NCBI RefSeq assembly: GCF_012958305.1 | Contig: NZ_JABBYO010000009.1 | Coordinates: forward strand, 186,001 to 250,000 | Source of the DNA: Tautonia rosea | GTDB lineage: Bacteria; Planctomycetota; Planctomycetia; Isosphaerales; Isosphaeraceae | Direction of reading: 5' to 3' | DNA length: 64,000 nt | Shown: positions 46,280 to 56,040 of the stretch, in pieces | Position numbering within the stretch: position 1 is the first letter of the stretch | Layout: each line of letters opens with the position of its first letter | Notes under the pieces: generated by a model | The model's database searches: none | Seen by the model: only the letters and a program-made list of their open reading frames with translations | Told to the model about the DNA's origin: nothing | Position numbers and translations under genes: made by a program

Positions 46280-49200
46280 TCAGACCGACCTGCCGCCTCG
46301 TCGGGCGAGCAAGCGGGCCATCGGCCCCAGACCGGCCGGGGTCGATTGCGGAGCGGAGCGAAGGCTCCAGTGCCTCGCCGGGGTCGGCTGGTGGATCGGT
46401 TGTTGCGTGGAGACAAGCGGCAACCTTCGTTTCGCCGGGGTCGGCCTCACAACCAAGGAAGGCTTGGTCCGTGGGGCCCAGGGGCGAGGACGCAAGGAGC
46501 CGTTGTGCACGGGAACATGAACCGGACTGGGAGCTGGCGTCTCGATCGGTGCCGGCTGGGCGAAGACCACGAAGTCGCAGACCTCGTCAGGGATGGCCGG
46601 TTCGACAAGGCCGCCGCGATGGCGGTCCTGGTTGTGCCCGCCATCGAGCGCCATGCGATCGCTTGATTGATGGCCGCGAATCCGGTGCGAGAATCCGATG
46701 TCATTGCCGACACCCGCCAGGACGGTCTCAACCAGACCATCATCGCCGGCGTCGAGAATGTTGTCGCCGTTCCCGCCATCGACGTGATCGAACCCGAGGC
46801 CACCGAGCATGACGTCGTTGCCGTCGCTGGGCAGGCTTGCGTTCCGCGGGCCGTGGACGGTGTTGGCGGTCTCGGGGGGGCCGCCGAGCATGACGTCGTC
46901 GCCATCACCGCCGTACATCGAATCGTCGCCGTTGCCGCCCCAGAGGGTGTCGTTCCCGGTGAGACCGAACATCAGATCGTTGCCGTCGTTGCCGTACAGG
47001 AAGTCGTCGCCGGCGCCGCCGACCATGGCGTCGTCACCGGCGCCGCCGTCGAGGGCATCGTTCCCGGCGGAACCCCAGATCTGGTCGTTCCCGGCGTCGC
47101 CGTGGAGGGTGTCGTCGCCGGCGTCGCCGACGATGGCATCGTCGTCATTGCCACCGCTGATCATGTCGTTGCCGTCAAGGTCGGGGTTGCCGGCTTCGCC
47201 GGGGGCGAGGCCGCCGCAGAGGCGATCGCGGCCGTCGCCGCCGTGAATGGTGTCGGCACCCAGGCCACCGTAAATGAGGTCGTCTCCTTCGTCGCCGAAG
47301 AGAACGTCATCGCCCAGGTTTCCCTGAATTTCGTCGTTGCCATCGCCGCCGTGGATGGTGTCGTCACCTTCATCGCCGAAGATCGCGTCCTCCCCTCCTT
47401 CGCCAAAGATGGTGTCGTTGCCCGCATTCCCGTTGAGAGTGTCATTGCCTTGACCGCTGGCGATCGGCTGCAGGCTCGATTCGCCGCAATCGGCGTCGGA
47501 ATCGCCATAAATCAGATCATCACCGAGGCCCCCCGCGATGGTGTCGACCCCCGCACCACCGCCGATGGTGTCGTTCCCCGCGTCGCCATTGATGGTGTCG
47601 TTGCCGTCGTTCCCAGCGAGGAGGTCGTTGCCATCGCCGCCGTTGATGGTGTCGTCGCCACCGGCCCCGTAGATCGAGTCGTTGCCGGCACCACCGTTGA
47701 GCAGATCGTTGCCGTCGTTGCCGCAGATCTGGTCATCGCCATCGCCACCGTCGATAGTGAGCGGGCACAACCCGCCCGCGCCGGACAGGTTATCATTTCC
47801 ACGGCCGCCATTGATCGTGCCGTTGGCCATGACGAAGTCGTTGCCGTCACCGGCATTGATGATCAGGCCGATCTCCTCCGACGCCTCGGGAGAGGCCATC
47901 ACCGTGTCGTTGCCGGCATTCGTGTTCAGGGTCAGCACATCGTCGTTTGGCCCGACCGGGCAGCTCGCCATCGCGTTGAGGATCATGACGTTGGCGTTCT
48001 GCGTCTGCTCCACATTGACCATGCCCAGGCCCGGGGTCGTAATGCTGACCTCGTCGGCGATGTTCGGATTCTCAATCGAGACCGTATCGCGAACGGCATC
48101 GAGGCCCAGATCAAGCGTGACGAGTCGCACGTCCGTATCGCGGAGATTGCCGATCTGAATGTCGTCGGAACTTGTCGACGCGCCAAGGAAGATTGACTCG
48201 ACCGTATGAATCCCCAGATTCCTCGACCCCACCGACGAGGTGATCACAACCCCGACTCCGTTCGCGAGAACGGCGAGATTGTTCCCGATGACCGCGGAGC
48301 CGAAGAAGTCCAGATGGTCGTTCCCCTCGCCCCCCTCGTACAGACCGCTGCCGCTGACGCTGATCAGCGTGTCCGATCCGGCATTGCCGTAAACCGAGTT
48401 CTGGCCAGAACCGCCAGTCAGCACATCATTGCCGTCGCCACCGTTGAGCACGAGCGAGCCGCTGAAGCCCGCGGCGTTGATCACGTTCGCCAGCATCCCA
48501 CCCGTGAGAATCGCCTCTTCGACACCGCTCAGCAGGAGCGTTCCCTGCGAGTCACCCGTCGCTGAGTCAACACTGACCAACGATGTGTCGGAAAGAATCA
48601 GATCCGAATCGCCGGTCGCCTTGATCAGGTCTCCCGACCCCGTTCCAGCGTCGAACGTGAACGAACCGCCCGAGAACGGCAGGCGAAAATTGGTGCCGAT
48701 GGTCAGCGTGTCGTTCCCACCGAAGGATCGAATCGTGAAGGTGTCCAGGTCTTCGGCCACCAGCGGAGTCAGGACGGTGAACTCGTCATTCTCGGAGAAA
48801 ACGTCATCGGTTTCGATGATGAACTCGTCCACATCGAAGAACGTCACCGATTCAAACGCCACCCCCCCGTCATGCGTCCCCGTGACGATGTTCCGGTCGG
48901 GACCCGCGTGTGAGACGGTCAACACGGTTCGATCTGTCGTCTTCAGCATGAACGAGGCCACATTGCTGACCAGCAGTGGCTCAAGGTCCTCAAACGTGAT
49001 CGTGCTGACAATCGATCCAGTGTCGACGTCGATCTCACCATCGCCCGTGTTGGATCCAGGGCGATAAACCAGATCATCGTCCCGACCGCTCCTTCGGATT
49101 CGGAGTTCGTCATTGCCGCGGCGTCCGTCGACGAACACCGGCAGATCGAGGTCACCCTCAATGATGAAGGCATCATCATCATTGGAACCGATCAGCCTGA

Positions 49201-50443
49201 GCTCGGTGACCTCGGCAAGGTCGACCGAACCCAGAGATCGACCATTCACGAAGATCGTGATATCATTATCCGTATTGTCGACAACCACGCTAATTAGGTC
49301 GGGCACACCGTTCTGGCCGTCGTCCTGGTCGTCCATATCCAGGGTCAACGGGCCGGCCTGTGTCAGGATCGGGTCAATGAAGCCCGTTGTGAACTGCGGT
49401 GCATACGCCCAGAAGTCAGAGGAATCGAAGTCGGCCCCGCCTCGCCCGTACGACGCGATGCCGATGATCGACCGGCCCACCAGCAGCGGGCCCCCCGAGT
49501 CACCCTGCCCCAGTGCCGCTTCCGACGTATCAAAACCGTCCGGCGGCTCCTGGAACAGTGCACCGATGATGCCGTTCTGGAACATCGAGCCGCCGTCACC
49601 GCCACTCAGATCGTCCGTGGATTCAAGCTGGTTATACCCGACGCGCTTAATGCCCGCGGTGCCGGTTTGCTGCCCCTCGGTCCCCGTGCCCGTGTTGCCA
49701 TAACCGATGAGCTGCGAGCCTCGGAAGATGTACTCGAAGGTGTCACCCACGTTCGGCACGTTGGGGAAGGCACTATTGACGGTGATCACCTGGGTCGTGT
49801 CGTCAAGATTGCTGACCGTCCGGGCGAGGCCCGCGTTGGGCCCGTCAAGAAATCGAATGAGAATGTCGTTCGTGTTCCGGACATCGTTGGCGGTGATCAT
49901 TCCACTGCTGTCAACGAACGAGTTTGCCGCGGGATTAGCCCCTACGGTGCCATCCTTGGGATCGGCGATCGAGAATCGCTCGGCACCCACGGGCGCATAG
50001 TTGGGCAGAATCATCACGGCGACGTCGAAGCCATCGGAGATGTTGTCGCCGCCTCCCCACATGGGATGAACAATCACGTTCGCCTGCGGAACGTTCATCC
50101 GAATGACGCGATCACCCGGCATGTTGAAGGTAACCGTGTAGTTCGTGCTATCAGCCACGCCGTCGCCGTCGTCATCGACACAATGCGCAGCCGTTAAGAT
50201 GTGGCGGCCCGTCGGCAGCAATGATCCCGTGCAACCGCCCAGATTGGCAATTCCGTCGAACCCCGACCCAGGCAGGACCTGCGGTGGCACACCGATCGCG
50301 CCGATGACCGGGGTCACTCGGTCTTCAAGCCGCTCCAGGCTTGTGAAGAACCGCTTTCTTCGCCCCTCCTCCGCCGGACGTCGGCGAGCCGACCCGCGCA
50401 GCCCCGCTCGTCTCACTCGTTCGCTGCCCCGCTGACCGCTCAT
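46280..50443 (-). CDS. Secreted trypsin-like protease with calcium-binding RTX-type repeats
   Basis: 1387 residues. After a basic leader with the planctomycete LERLEDRVTP motif (37-45) comes a chymotrypsin-fold domain with triad His87 (LTAAHC), Asp140 (GFDVAVMIL) and Ser316 (LGQGDSGGPL). A beta-rich middle part follows, and from about residue 850 to 1245 there are many GGxGxDxxxG/N nonapeptides typical of hemolysin-type calcium-binding repeats (for example GGDGNDLLAGNDGNDTINGD, in variants). The last about 120 residues are Pro/Arg-rich. The ATG at 50443 has a GGGGAG site 9 bases upstream, better than the two upstream Met codons. Location outside the cell is inferred from repeats and leader; the exporter is not nearby. 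Confidence 0.9.
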   Translation of the reverse strand: MSGQRGSERVRRAGLRGSARRRPAEEGRRKRFFTSLERLEDRVTPVIGAIGVPPQVLPGSGFDGIANLGGCTGSLLPTGRHILTAAHCVDDDGDGVADSTNYTVTFNMPGDRVIRMNVPQANVIVHPMWGGGDNISDGFDVAVMILPNYAPVGAERFSIADPKDGTVGANPAANSFVDSSGMITANDVRNTNDILIRFLDGPNAGLARTVSNLDDTTQVITVNSAFPNVPNVGDTFEYIFRGSQLIGYGNTGTGTEGQQTGTAGIKRVGYNQLESTDDLSGGDGGSMFQNGIIGALFQEPPDGFDTSEAALGQGDSGGPLLVGRSIIGIASYGRGGADFDSSDFWAYAPQFTTGFIDPILTQAGPLTLDMDDQDDGQNGVPDLISVVVDNTDNDITIFVNGRSLGSVDLAEVTELRLIGSNDDDAFIIEGDLDLPVFVDGRRGNDELRIRRSGRDDDLVYRPGSNTGDGEIDVDTGSIVSTITFEDLEPLLVSNVASFMLKTTDRTVLTVSHAGPDRNIVTGTHDGGVAFESVTFFDVDEFIIETDDVFSENDEFTVLTPLVAEDLDTFTIRSFGGNDTLTIGTNFRLPFSGGSFTFDAGTGSGDLIKATGDSDLILSDTSLVSVDSATGDSQGTLLLSGVEEAILTGGMLANVINAAGFSGSLVLNGGDGNDVLTGGSGQNSVYGNAGSDTLISVSGSGLYEGGEGNDHLDFFGSAVIGNNLAVLANGVGVVITSSVGSRNLGIHTVESIFLGASTSSDDIQIGNLRDTDVRLVTLDLGLDAVRDTVSIENPNIADEVSITTPGLGMVNVEQTQNANVMILNAMASCPVGPNDDVLTLNTNAGNDTVMASPEASEEIGLIINAGDGNDFVMANGTINGGRGNDNLSGAGGLCPLTIDGGDGDDQICGNDGNDLLNGGAGNDSIYGAGGDDTINGGDGNDLLAGNDGNDTINGDAGNDTIGGGAGVDTIAGGLGDDLIYGDSDADCGESSLQPIASGQGNDTLNGNAGNDTIFGEGGEDAIFGDEGDDTIHGGDGNDEIQGNLGDDVLFGDEGDDLIYGGLGADTIHGGDGRDRLCGGLAPGEAGNPDLDGNDMISGGNDDDAIVGDAGDDTLHGDAGNDQIWGSAGNDALDGGAGDDAMVGGAGDDFLYGNDGNDLMFGLTGNDTLWGGNGDDSMYGGDGDDVMLGGPPETANTVHGPRNASLPSDGNDVMLGGLGFDHVDGGNGDNILDAGDDGLVETVLAGVGNDIGFSHRIRGHQSSDRMALDGGHNQDRHRGGLVEPAIPDEVCDFVVFAQPAPIETPAPSPVHVPVHNGSLRPRPWAPRTKPSLVVRPTPAKRRLPLVSTQQPIHQPTPARHWSLRSAPQSTPAGLGPMARLLARRGGRSV

Positions 50444-50973
50444 CGGTGAGTTCTCCCCTGGAGAGTTGGAATTCATCTCGCAGGTCTCCACCACCTCACC
50501 ACAGACTCAAGCTTCACCAATGGCGAGATGAGGTTTGTGCCCTGAACGATCAGAACACCAATGAAATAAAATAACGTGTTGACATTTTCACGATGAAAAT
50601 TCAGTCATAAGCCAACACGGAAAGAGCGCCGAGCATCTGGAGATTTTAGAGCCAAGTTCAAACTATCCCAAGTGGGCAGTAAAGGCAAAATAGAAAATCT
50701 GAGAATTTTAAATTGCCTGGGCTTTGTACAGGTTTTTTGCAGGTTAAGTAATCTTCATTGCCGAACCCGGCCTCAGCGACCTCAATCACAAGCCCGACTG
50801 GGCCAAAACACGAAAACAGGGCCAAACACGGAAACAGGGCCATTCTGCATAGCGGTCATAGGACGAGGCCGTCTTGCCCCGAAGCCACCTGGCTCGCATT
50901 CGGGACATTGAGTTTTCTCACTCCTCGAATTCCTTTCTGCCGGCCGTGCGAGCGGATTGCTTCCCTTCTCAGG
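50444..50973. other. AT-rich upstream region of the protease gene
   Basis: Contains the small palindrome ATTTTCA-CGA-TGAAAAT (50584-50600) and a short direct tandem repeat of about 18 bases (GGGCCAAA-ACACG-AAACA units, 50800-50841). No gene recognised; a minus-strand open frame at 50658-50843 is not convincing. Confidence 0.4.
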
Positions 50974-51590
50974 GGATTTTGTGACTGTCTCTGCCCAATT
51001 CCACGATCCTATCAGCGTGGGGCATTCACCGGGCTCACCCGATCACCGCACGATTGACCCTCGCTACCTGGCTCGGTCCGTCGTGTCACCGAGGCTCTTT
51101 GACAATCCGCACCGCGTCCACCTCAATCACGCAACCACCTTCCTTCCGGAAGACCCCAACGCCTCGGCGCCCGAAACGCCTCCCAGGGCATCCGGCCCAC
51201 GATGCCAGTCCTCCCCGCGCGCAACGAACCCAGTTGCGTTCACTCTGCCCGCGCGCAACGAACCCATCGCCTCCGCCGTCGTTCTCGAAACGAACCGGTA
51301 GCTCCCTCACCAACTGCGGCGAAACAAACCCGATCGTTCCGGCTCCAACTCGTGCGAAACGCACCCGTTGTTCCCAGAGCCTCGTGACGAAACGAAAGTC
51401 TTTAATCCGCCCAAAATTCGTCCAGCAAATGACTTCCAGCACGGCACCGAAGCGCACCAAACCGCGCACCGCGGCGTACCAAGCCCGAAACCAGGGCACA
51501 CCGGCCCGTCTCGCTCGCCTCGCCGGAAGGCGCGCCCAACGGCGCACTGAGAGCCGCACCCGGCGGCGCCCCCGAGCCAAGGGGATCGGG
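50974..51590. repeat. Dispersed ~600-bp repeat, copy B
   Basis: Same unit as copy A at 44621. The six ACGAAC-like motifs start at 51224, 51258, 51290, 51324, 51359 and 51392, giving the same spacings (34, 32, 34, 35, 33) as copy A. It ends about 40 bases before the stop of the minus-strand sulfatase gene, the same relation to a gene as copy A. Confidence 0.8.
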
Positions 51591-51628
51591 ATCGAGCCGC
51601 CGGGACAAGCCCCGAACGAGGACCAGAA

Positions 51629-53125
51629 TCAGGGGTTGGTCAGGTTCGGCATCCAGAGGGTCCCCTGGACTTCCGGAATTTCTCCCGAGGGGGGATAGGT
51701 CGATTGAACCGCCTCACGGAGCAACCGGGAAAGCTCGGTGATCGTCTCCACATGGTTCGGGCAGTCGGCCAGGTTGGTCTGCTCGCGGGGGTCGGCCTCG
51801 TGGTCGTAGAGTTCGATCCCGCGGTTCCCCTCGTCCCACTCGGTGTAGCGCCATCGGGGGGTCCGGATCGAGTAGCCGAAGAACCTCCCCTGCCCGCCGC
51901 CGCCCCGGGTCACCTGGCTGAGCGACCAGCCGCGGCCGGGCTCGTTGGGGTCCTTCAGGATCGGGACGAGGCTCTGACCCTGCAAGTTCTCCGGCGCCTC
52001 GACCCCGCACAGTTCGGCCAGCGTCGGGTACAGGTCGATCAGCCCAACCGGGGCGGGAGCGACCGTCCCCCCCTTCGAGACTCCCGGAGCCGCGATGATC
52101 AAAGGGACCCGGGCACTCTCCTCGAACAGGCTCATCTTCTGCCAGAGGCCATGCTCGCCCAGGTGATAGCCGTGGTCACTGGTCATGACGACGATCGTAT
52201 TCTCGGCCAGGCCGAGCCGGTCAAGCGCATCGAGCACCCGGCCCACCTGGGCATCCATGAAGCTGATGCTGGCGTAGTACGCCTGAATCGCCTCGCGGCG
52301 CAGTGCGTCGGTCAGCTTGTCCTGCTCGCGTTTGTAGCTCATCAGGCCGGGGGGCGGGATGTCCTTCTGATCCTCCTCCACTCCTTCCACCAGAGGGATT
52401 TGATCCACGGGATACTGCTTGAAGTATCCCTCCGGCGCCACATACGGCGTATGAGGCCGGTAGAACCCCACCGCCAGGAAGAAGGGCCGATCGGCTTGCC
52501 GGGCGCACCGTTCAAGGACCCACTCGGCATCACTCGCCATGATGCCGTCGGTGTGGTACTCGTCGCTCTTGGGAGAGGCATACCAGCTCAACGTGCCGCC
52601 GAACTGGCCGGGGGTGAGGGTGAAGATCTTCGGCTCCTCCTCCAGCCGATCGACCCCGGCCGGGTTCAGTTCCAGCTCCCAGGAACCCGGGTCATCATGC
52701 CCGTTCGTTCCCACCGACCGAGGCACCCCGTAGTGATACAGCTTCCCAATCCTCGCGGCGAAGTAGCCGTCGAGCCGGAACGCCTGCGGCAGGCTGACCT
52801 GCGACGGAATCGACTGCCGGAAGATCTGGGCATTCGCATGAATGCCGGTACTGTTGGGATAAAGCCCCGTGAGCATCGAGTTCCGGCTCGGCCCGCAGAG
52901 CGGGAACTGGCAATAGGCCCGGTCGAACCGCACCCCTCTCGCGGCGAGGCGGTCGAGATTGGGTGTTTTCATCTGCGGATGACCATACGTGTTCAACGCA
53001 TTGTTCAGGTCATCGGAGATGAGAAACAGGACGTTCGGCCGATCAGCCGCACCAGCCGAGGGGAACGGGACCAGGGCGATCACCCCCACCAGCACACCCA
53101 ACCGCAAGGCGAACCCATAAGACAT
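51629..53125 (-). CDS. Secreted sulfatase (iduronate-2-sulfatase-like)
   Basis: 498-residue type I sulfatase that removes sulfate esters, probably from algal or animal polysaccharides. Signal peptide ALRLGVLVGVIALVPFPSAGAA, then RPNVLFLISDDLNNALNTYGHP (metal-binding Asp pair), the formylglycine motif C77-G-P-S-R with NSMLTGLYP, and VVMTSDHGYHLGEHGLWQKMSLFEESARVPLII with the second metal site. An anaerobic or FGE-type maturase is not in the window. Start at 53125; an ATG 18 bases upstream is possible. Repeat copy B lies directly downstream. Confidence 0.92.
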   Translation of the reverse strand: MSYGFALRLGVLVGVIALVPFPSAGAADRPNVLFLISDDLNNALNTYGHPQMKTPNLDRLAARGVRFDRAYCQFPLCGPSRNSMLTGLYPNSTGIHANAQIFRQSIPSQVSLPQAFRLDGYFAARIGKLYHYGVPRSVGTNGHDDPGSWELELNPAGVDRLEEEPKIFTLTPGQFGGTLSWYASPKSDEYHTDGIMASDAEWVLERCARQADRPFFLAVGFYRPHTPYVAPEGYFKQYPVDQIPLVEGVEEDQKDIPPPGLMSYKREQDKLTDALRREAIQAYYASISFMDAQVGRVLDALDRLGLAENTIVVMTSDHGYHLGEHGLWQKMSLFEESARVPLIIAAPGVSKGGTVAPAPVGLIDLYPTLAELCGVEAPENLQGQSLVPILKDPNEPGRGWSLSQVTRGGGGQGRFFGYSIRTPRWRYTEWDEGNRGIELYDHEADPREQTNLADCPNHVETITELSRLLREAVQSTYPPSGEIPEVQGTLWMPNLTNP

Positions 53126-53202
53126 GACTGACCCTTTCCTCAAACGGTGTTCGACTCGATGCGACCATCACGAACCCAGGGCGAAACCGAAACCGAAACG
53201 AC

Positions 53203-55791
53203 TCAAAGCGTGATCTCGATCGTGGCGTCGTTCCCCTTCCGGGCCTCTACACCGCGCTGCTCGGCCGATCGGCCCGACTCGGGATCAACGACCCGAATCG
53301 TGTACACCCCTTCGGCAAACGTGAAGGGCCGCCAGCGCGATCCGGTCAGGCGAATTCCATAGACTGGCTCATTTATGGATTCGTCGATCACACGCACGAC
53401 GGGTCGATCAACCCCTCGGACGACGACCTCGGGCAAGTCGGCCTGAGCCACTCGGGCCCCGCCGTTGTCGAGCTGCGATACCGTGACCGGCCAGCCGGGG
53501 AACTGGGTGCCCGGCTCGGTCGGGTCGGCCAAGAGGGGCCAGCATTCGACCGTGATTGTCCGGTCGGCCTTGTGAAACCGGACGACGCCGAAGCCGGCCG
53601 ACTTGTCCGTCTCGGCCTCCAGCACGCCGACGCCTGGCCTGCGGTCCGGCTTCGGATTGGCACAGGCCAGGACGGTCAAGGGATGGTCGAAGCTGTCCCG
53701 GAAGTCGCCCAGCTCCTTGGGAGCGCCGCTCGGGCGGTTCTCCCCCGGCGACTCGGGCCAGAACCACCGAGGATACAGGTTGTTCACCGCCGGGCTGGCA
53801 AAGGCGACCCCGGCGTCTCGGTGCTCGTCGATTCCATAATGGACGACGGCCGGCAGGTGCTGGTCGCCGGCCAGGTGGAAGGCAAAGGCACGCCGCAAGG
53901 CCCGGACGGCCTCATCGCGGGGGGTCTGCGGCCAGGCGTTGGTATCGTAGTCGGCGATGAGGCGGTTGTCCGGCTGACCATGATGCGTGGCCATCGCCGT
54001 AAAGATCGTCTGGGAGATGGCGGCCTTCATCTCAACCCCCTGCCAGTCGTCGGCCCAGGCTTCGAGGAACCGGAGTTGCGGATCGCCCAGCAATTCCAGG
54101 CCGGGACGGTCGGCGGTCTCCGGGTCGAAGTCGGGGTCGACCACGTGGTCGGCTCGGCCGCTGGTGGTGGGGGGCACCTTGCCGTCCGGGCCGCTCTTGT
54201 ACTGGCGATCGGCCAGGATGGCGAAGCCAATGCCGCCGTAGGTCAGCGGGCCGTAATAGCCGGTGATCCCCTGAAGGCCCGGCTCGGCAGGGGAATCAGG
54301 ATGGTGGGCCGTCTCGATCGCATGCACCACGTTGACGAACTCGGCCATCTGCTTGTACCCCCCCTTGGACTCAGCCTCGGAGGTGTTGCCGGGGGCCTTC
54401 TTGCCGCCTTCGCCCCAGAGGTTGCCATGGTAGACGTCGTGATCGTCGGGGATGGCAATGCTCGGGCGGTCTCGGGTCACGTCGCGCCAGGTCCAGCCAT
54501 GCTGATACCACTTGCGCATCAGGTCGAGCAGGGCGATGTCCACGTCGTTCCGCTCGACACCAAAGCCGCCGGTCGACTCGTAGAACTGGTCGCCGGTGAA
54601 GACGATCAGGTCGGGGTCGAGCTTCGCCACACTCGCCACGCACGCCTCGTTCGGGAAGGCGTAGTGGGCGTTACAGGAGATGTCGGCCACGGTCAGGACA
54701 TCCGCCTCGACCGGGTCACGGCGGATGAGGCCCTCGAAGGTATCCTCTCGGCCCGAACCGTCTGTGAATTTCTCAACATACGAGATTCTGTAAGGAATAT
54801 TGATCTGATCATCCCAACCCTCAACCCTGAAGGTGGCAAGGAACGACCGGGGGTCGATGGTCGCCTCGGCGACCTGCGTCCAGGAGCCGTCTCGATCGAC
54901 GAGCAGGCGGATCGAATGCTCATCCTCCGGGCCAAGGGGGGGCATCTGCACCGACATCTTCATCGTACCGCCGTGCAGAGTGTACTGGTTAAAGAGGATC
55001 GGGCCGAAGCGACGGTCGTCGTGGGCGTCGACCTTCGAGCCGGAGACGGTCCAGTCGGCAAACCACCAGGTTCCGGCCGGGGGAAGGTTCGCGTTGTTTG
55101 CCTGCTGCGCCGCGGGACGAGGAGGGCCGAAATTGCTCATGAGGGCGAGGTTGCCGACCAGCGATGCTCCCGGCACTCCCGAACGCTCGACGGAGCCCAG
55201 CACTCGACCGTCGGTCGGATCGAGGGCGGAGAGCGTCAGGTGGAATCCGTTCCCCTCAGGGTCGATCGCGAGGCGAAGTTCGACCGCTTCGGCATTCAGG
55301 TCGACCGGTGCCGAGACGGCCTCGGGGCCGTCACCGAGGAACAGCCGGCCGTTGGTTCGCAGACCGGCCGGGAATCCCGAACCGTGCACGAGGTTGTTGC
55401 GGTAGTCTCCCAGCGGCCCCCGGACGCCAACTTCGAAGCCGGCCGATCCGCTCGCCTCGGCCAGCGGGCCGCCGTCGATCGAGCCGAGCTGGACGCTCAT
55501 CCGAAGCGTTCCCGAGCGATTGGCCAGGTCATGCGTCAAGAGATGCAGCGATCGGCCGGTGGCGGGCCGAAAGCATTCCAGCCGGCCACCCCGAATGCGC
55601 CAGTCCTGAAGCGGGTTGGACCAGAAGGCGGCGCCGGGCCAGACGCGATCAGGGACGAGGTCCCAACGGCTCCGGAACTCGGATGTCGGGGCGTCCTCGG
55701 CGCGTCCGGATCGCGGCAGGGCCGAGAGGGCCGCAGTCGCCGCGGCGGAGTCGACGAGGAACGACCGGCGAGAAACGGAAGGCTTAGTCAT
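53203..55791 (-). CDS. PhoD-like alkaline phosphatase
   Basis: 862 residues. Tat signal SRRSFLVDSAAATAALSALP (residues 7-26). A beta-sandwich domain of about 300 residues follows. The PhoD metallophosphatase part contains LTVADISCNAHYAFPNEACVASVAKLDPDLIVFTGDQFYES (metal-binding Asp, Cys and GDQ), IPDDHDVYHGNLWGEGG and, further on, ADRQYKSGP and FLAGDQHLPAVVHYG-like HLAGDQHLPAVV. It may hydrolyse phosphodiesters or phospholipids outside the cytoplasm. The open frame continues 368 codons upstream on this strand opposite the P450 gene and is not coding there. A run of GAAACC/GAAACG direct repeats lies in the short gap to the sulfatase gene. Confidence 0.9.
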   Translation of the reverse strand: MTKPSVSRRSFLVDSAAATAALSALPRSGRAEDAPTSEFRSRWDLVPDRVWPGAAFWSNPLQDWRIRGGRLECFRPATGRSLHLLTHDLANRSGTLRMSVQLGSIDGGPLAEASGSAGFEVGVRGPLGDYRNNLVHGSGFPAGLRTNGRLFLGDGPEAVSAPVDLNAEAVELRLAIDPEGNGFHLTLSALDPTDGRVLGSVERSGVPGASLVGNLALMSNFGPPRPAAQQANNANLPPAGTWWFADWTVSGSKVDAHDDRRFGPILFNQYTLHGGTMKMSVQMPPLGPEDEHSIRLLVDRDGSWTQVAEATIDPRSFLATFRVEGWDDQINIPYRISYVEKFTDGSGREDTFEGLIRRDPVEADVLTVADISCNAHYAFPNEACVASVAKLDPDLIVFTGDQFYESTGGFGVERNDVDIALLDLMRKWYQHGWTWRDVTRDRPSIAIPDDHDVYHGNLWGEGGKKAPGNTSEAESKGGYKQMAEFVNVVHAIETAHHPDSPAEPGLQGITGYYGPLTYGGIGFAILADRQYKSGPDGKVPPTTSGRADHVVDPDFDPETADRPGLELLGDPQLRFLEAWADDWQGVEMKAAISQTIFTAMATHHGQPDNRLIADYDTNAWPQTPRDEAVRALRRAFAFHLAGDQHLPAVVHYGIDEHRDAGVAFASPAVNNLYPRWFWPESPGENRPSGAPKELGDFRDSFDHPLTVLACANPKPDRRPGVGVLEAETDKSAGFGVVRFHKADRTITVECWPLLADPTEPGTQFPGWPVTVSQLDNGGARVAQADLPEVVVRGVDRPVVRVIDESINEPVYGIRLTGSRWRPFTFAEGVYTIRVVDPESGRSAEQRGVEARKGNDATIEITL

Positions 55792-56040
55792 GATGGGAGA
55801 GGCTCGGTACGGATCAGGGCGAGGTGGCCGGCCAACGGTGGTCGGGGACGTTCCCCCGAGACCTTGGTCATGGTAATGCGTCCGAAGGGCCGGGGGAACC
55901 CATCGGATTGCCCGCTCGACGCCGAAACGGTTCTCGCGGTAAGGTCGATGCCGGAATGGCCCTTGATCCGGAACCATCCTGATCGAGGATTGACCCGAGT
56001 CAGGGGCCCAGCATGTCTCGATCTGTCGGAACCCTTCGCC
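55792..56040. other. Divergent gap phoD-like / cytochrome P450
   Basis: 249 bases between divergent genes. Must hold both promoters; no palindrome or hairpin stands out. Confidence 0.35.

Noticed and set aside
46667-48196. 509-codon plus-strand open frame
   Set aside because: It is the antisense of the Gly/Asp/Asn-rich calcium-binding repeats, which leaves the complementary frame free of stops; composition is Val/Ala-repetitive without domain.
50957-51301. 114-codon open frame in repeat copy B
   Set aside because: Same reason as for copy A: the open frames are in different registers in the two copies and have no recognisable domain.
53572-56040. Long 5' extension of the P450 open frame
   Set aside because: It is antisense to the PhoD-like gene and lacks homology; the P450 starts at 56041.
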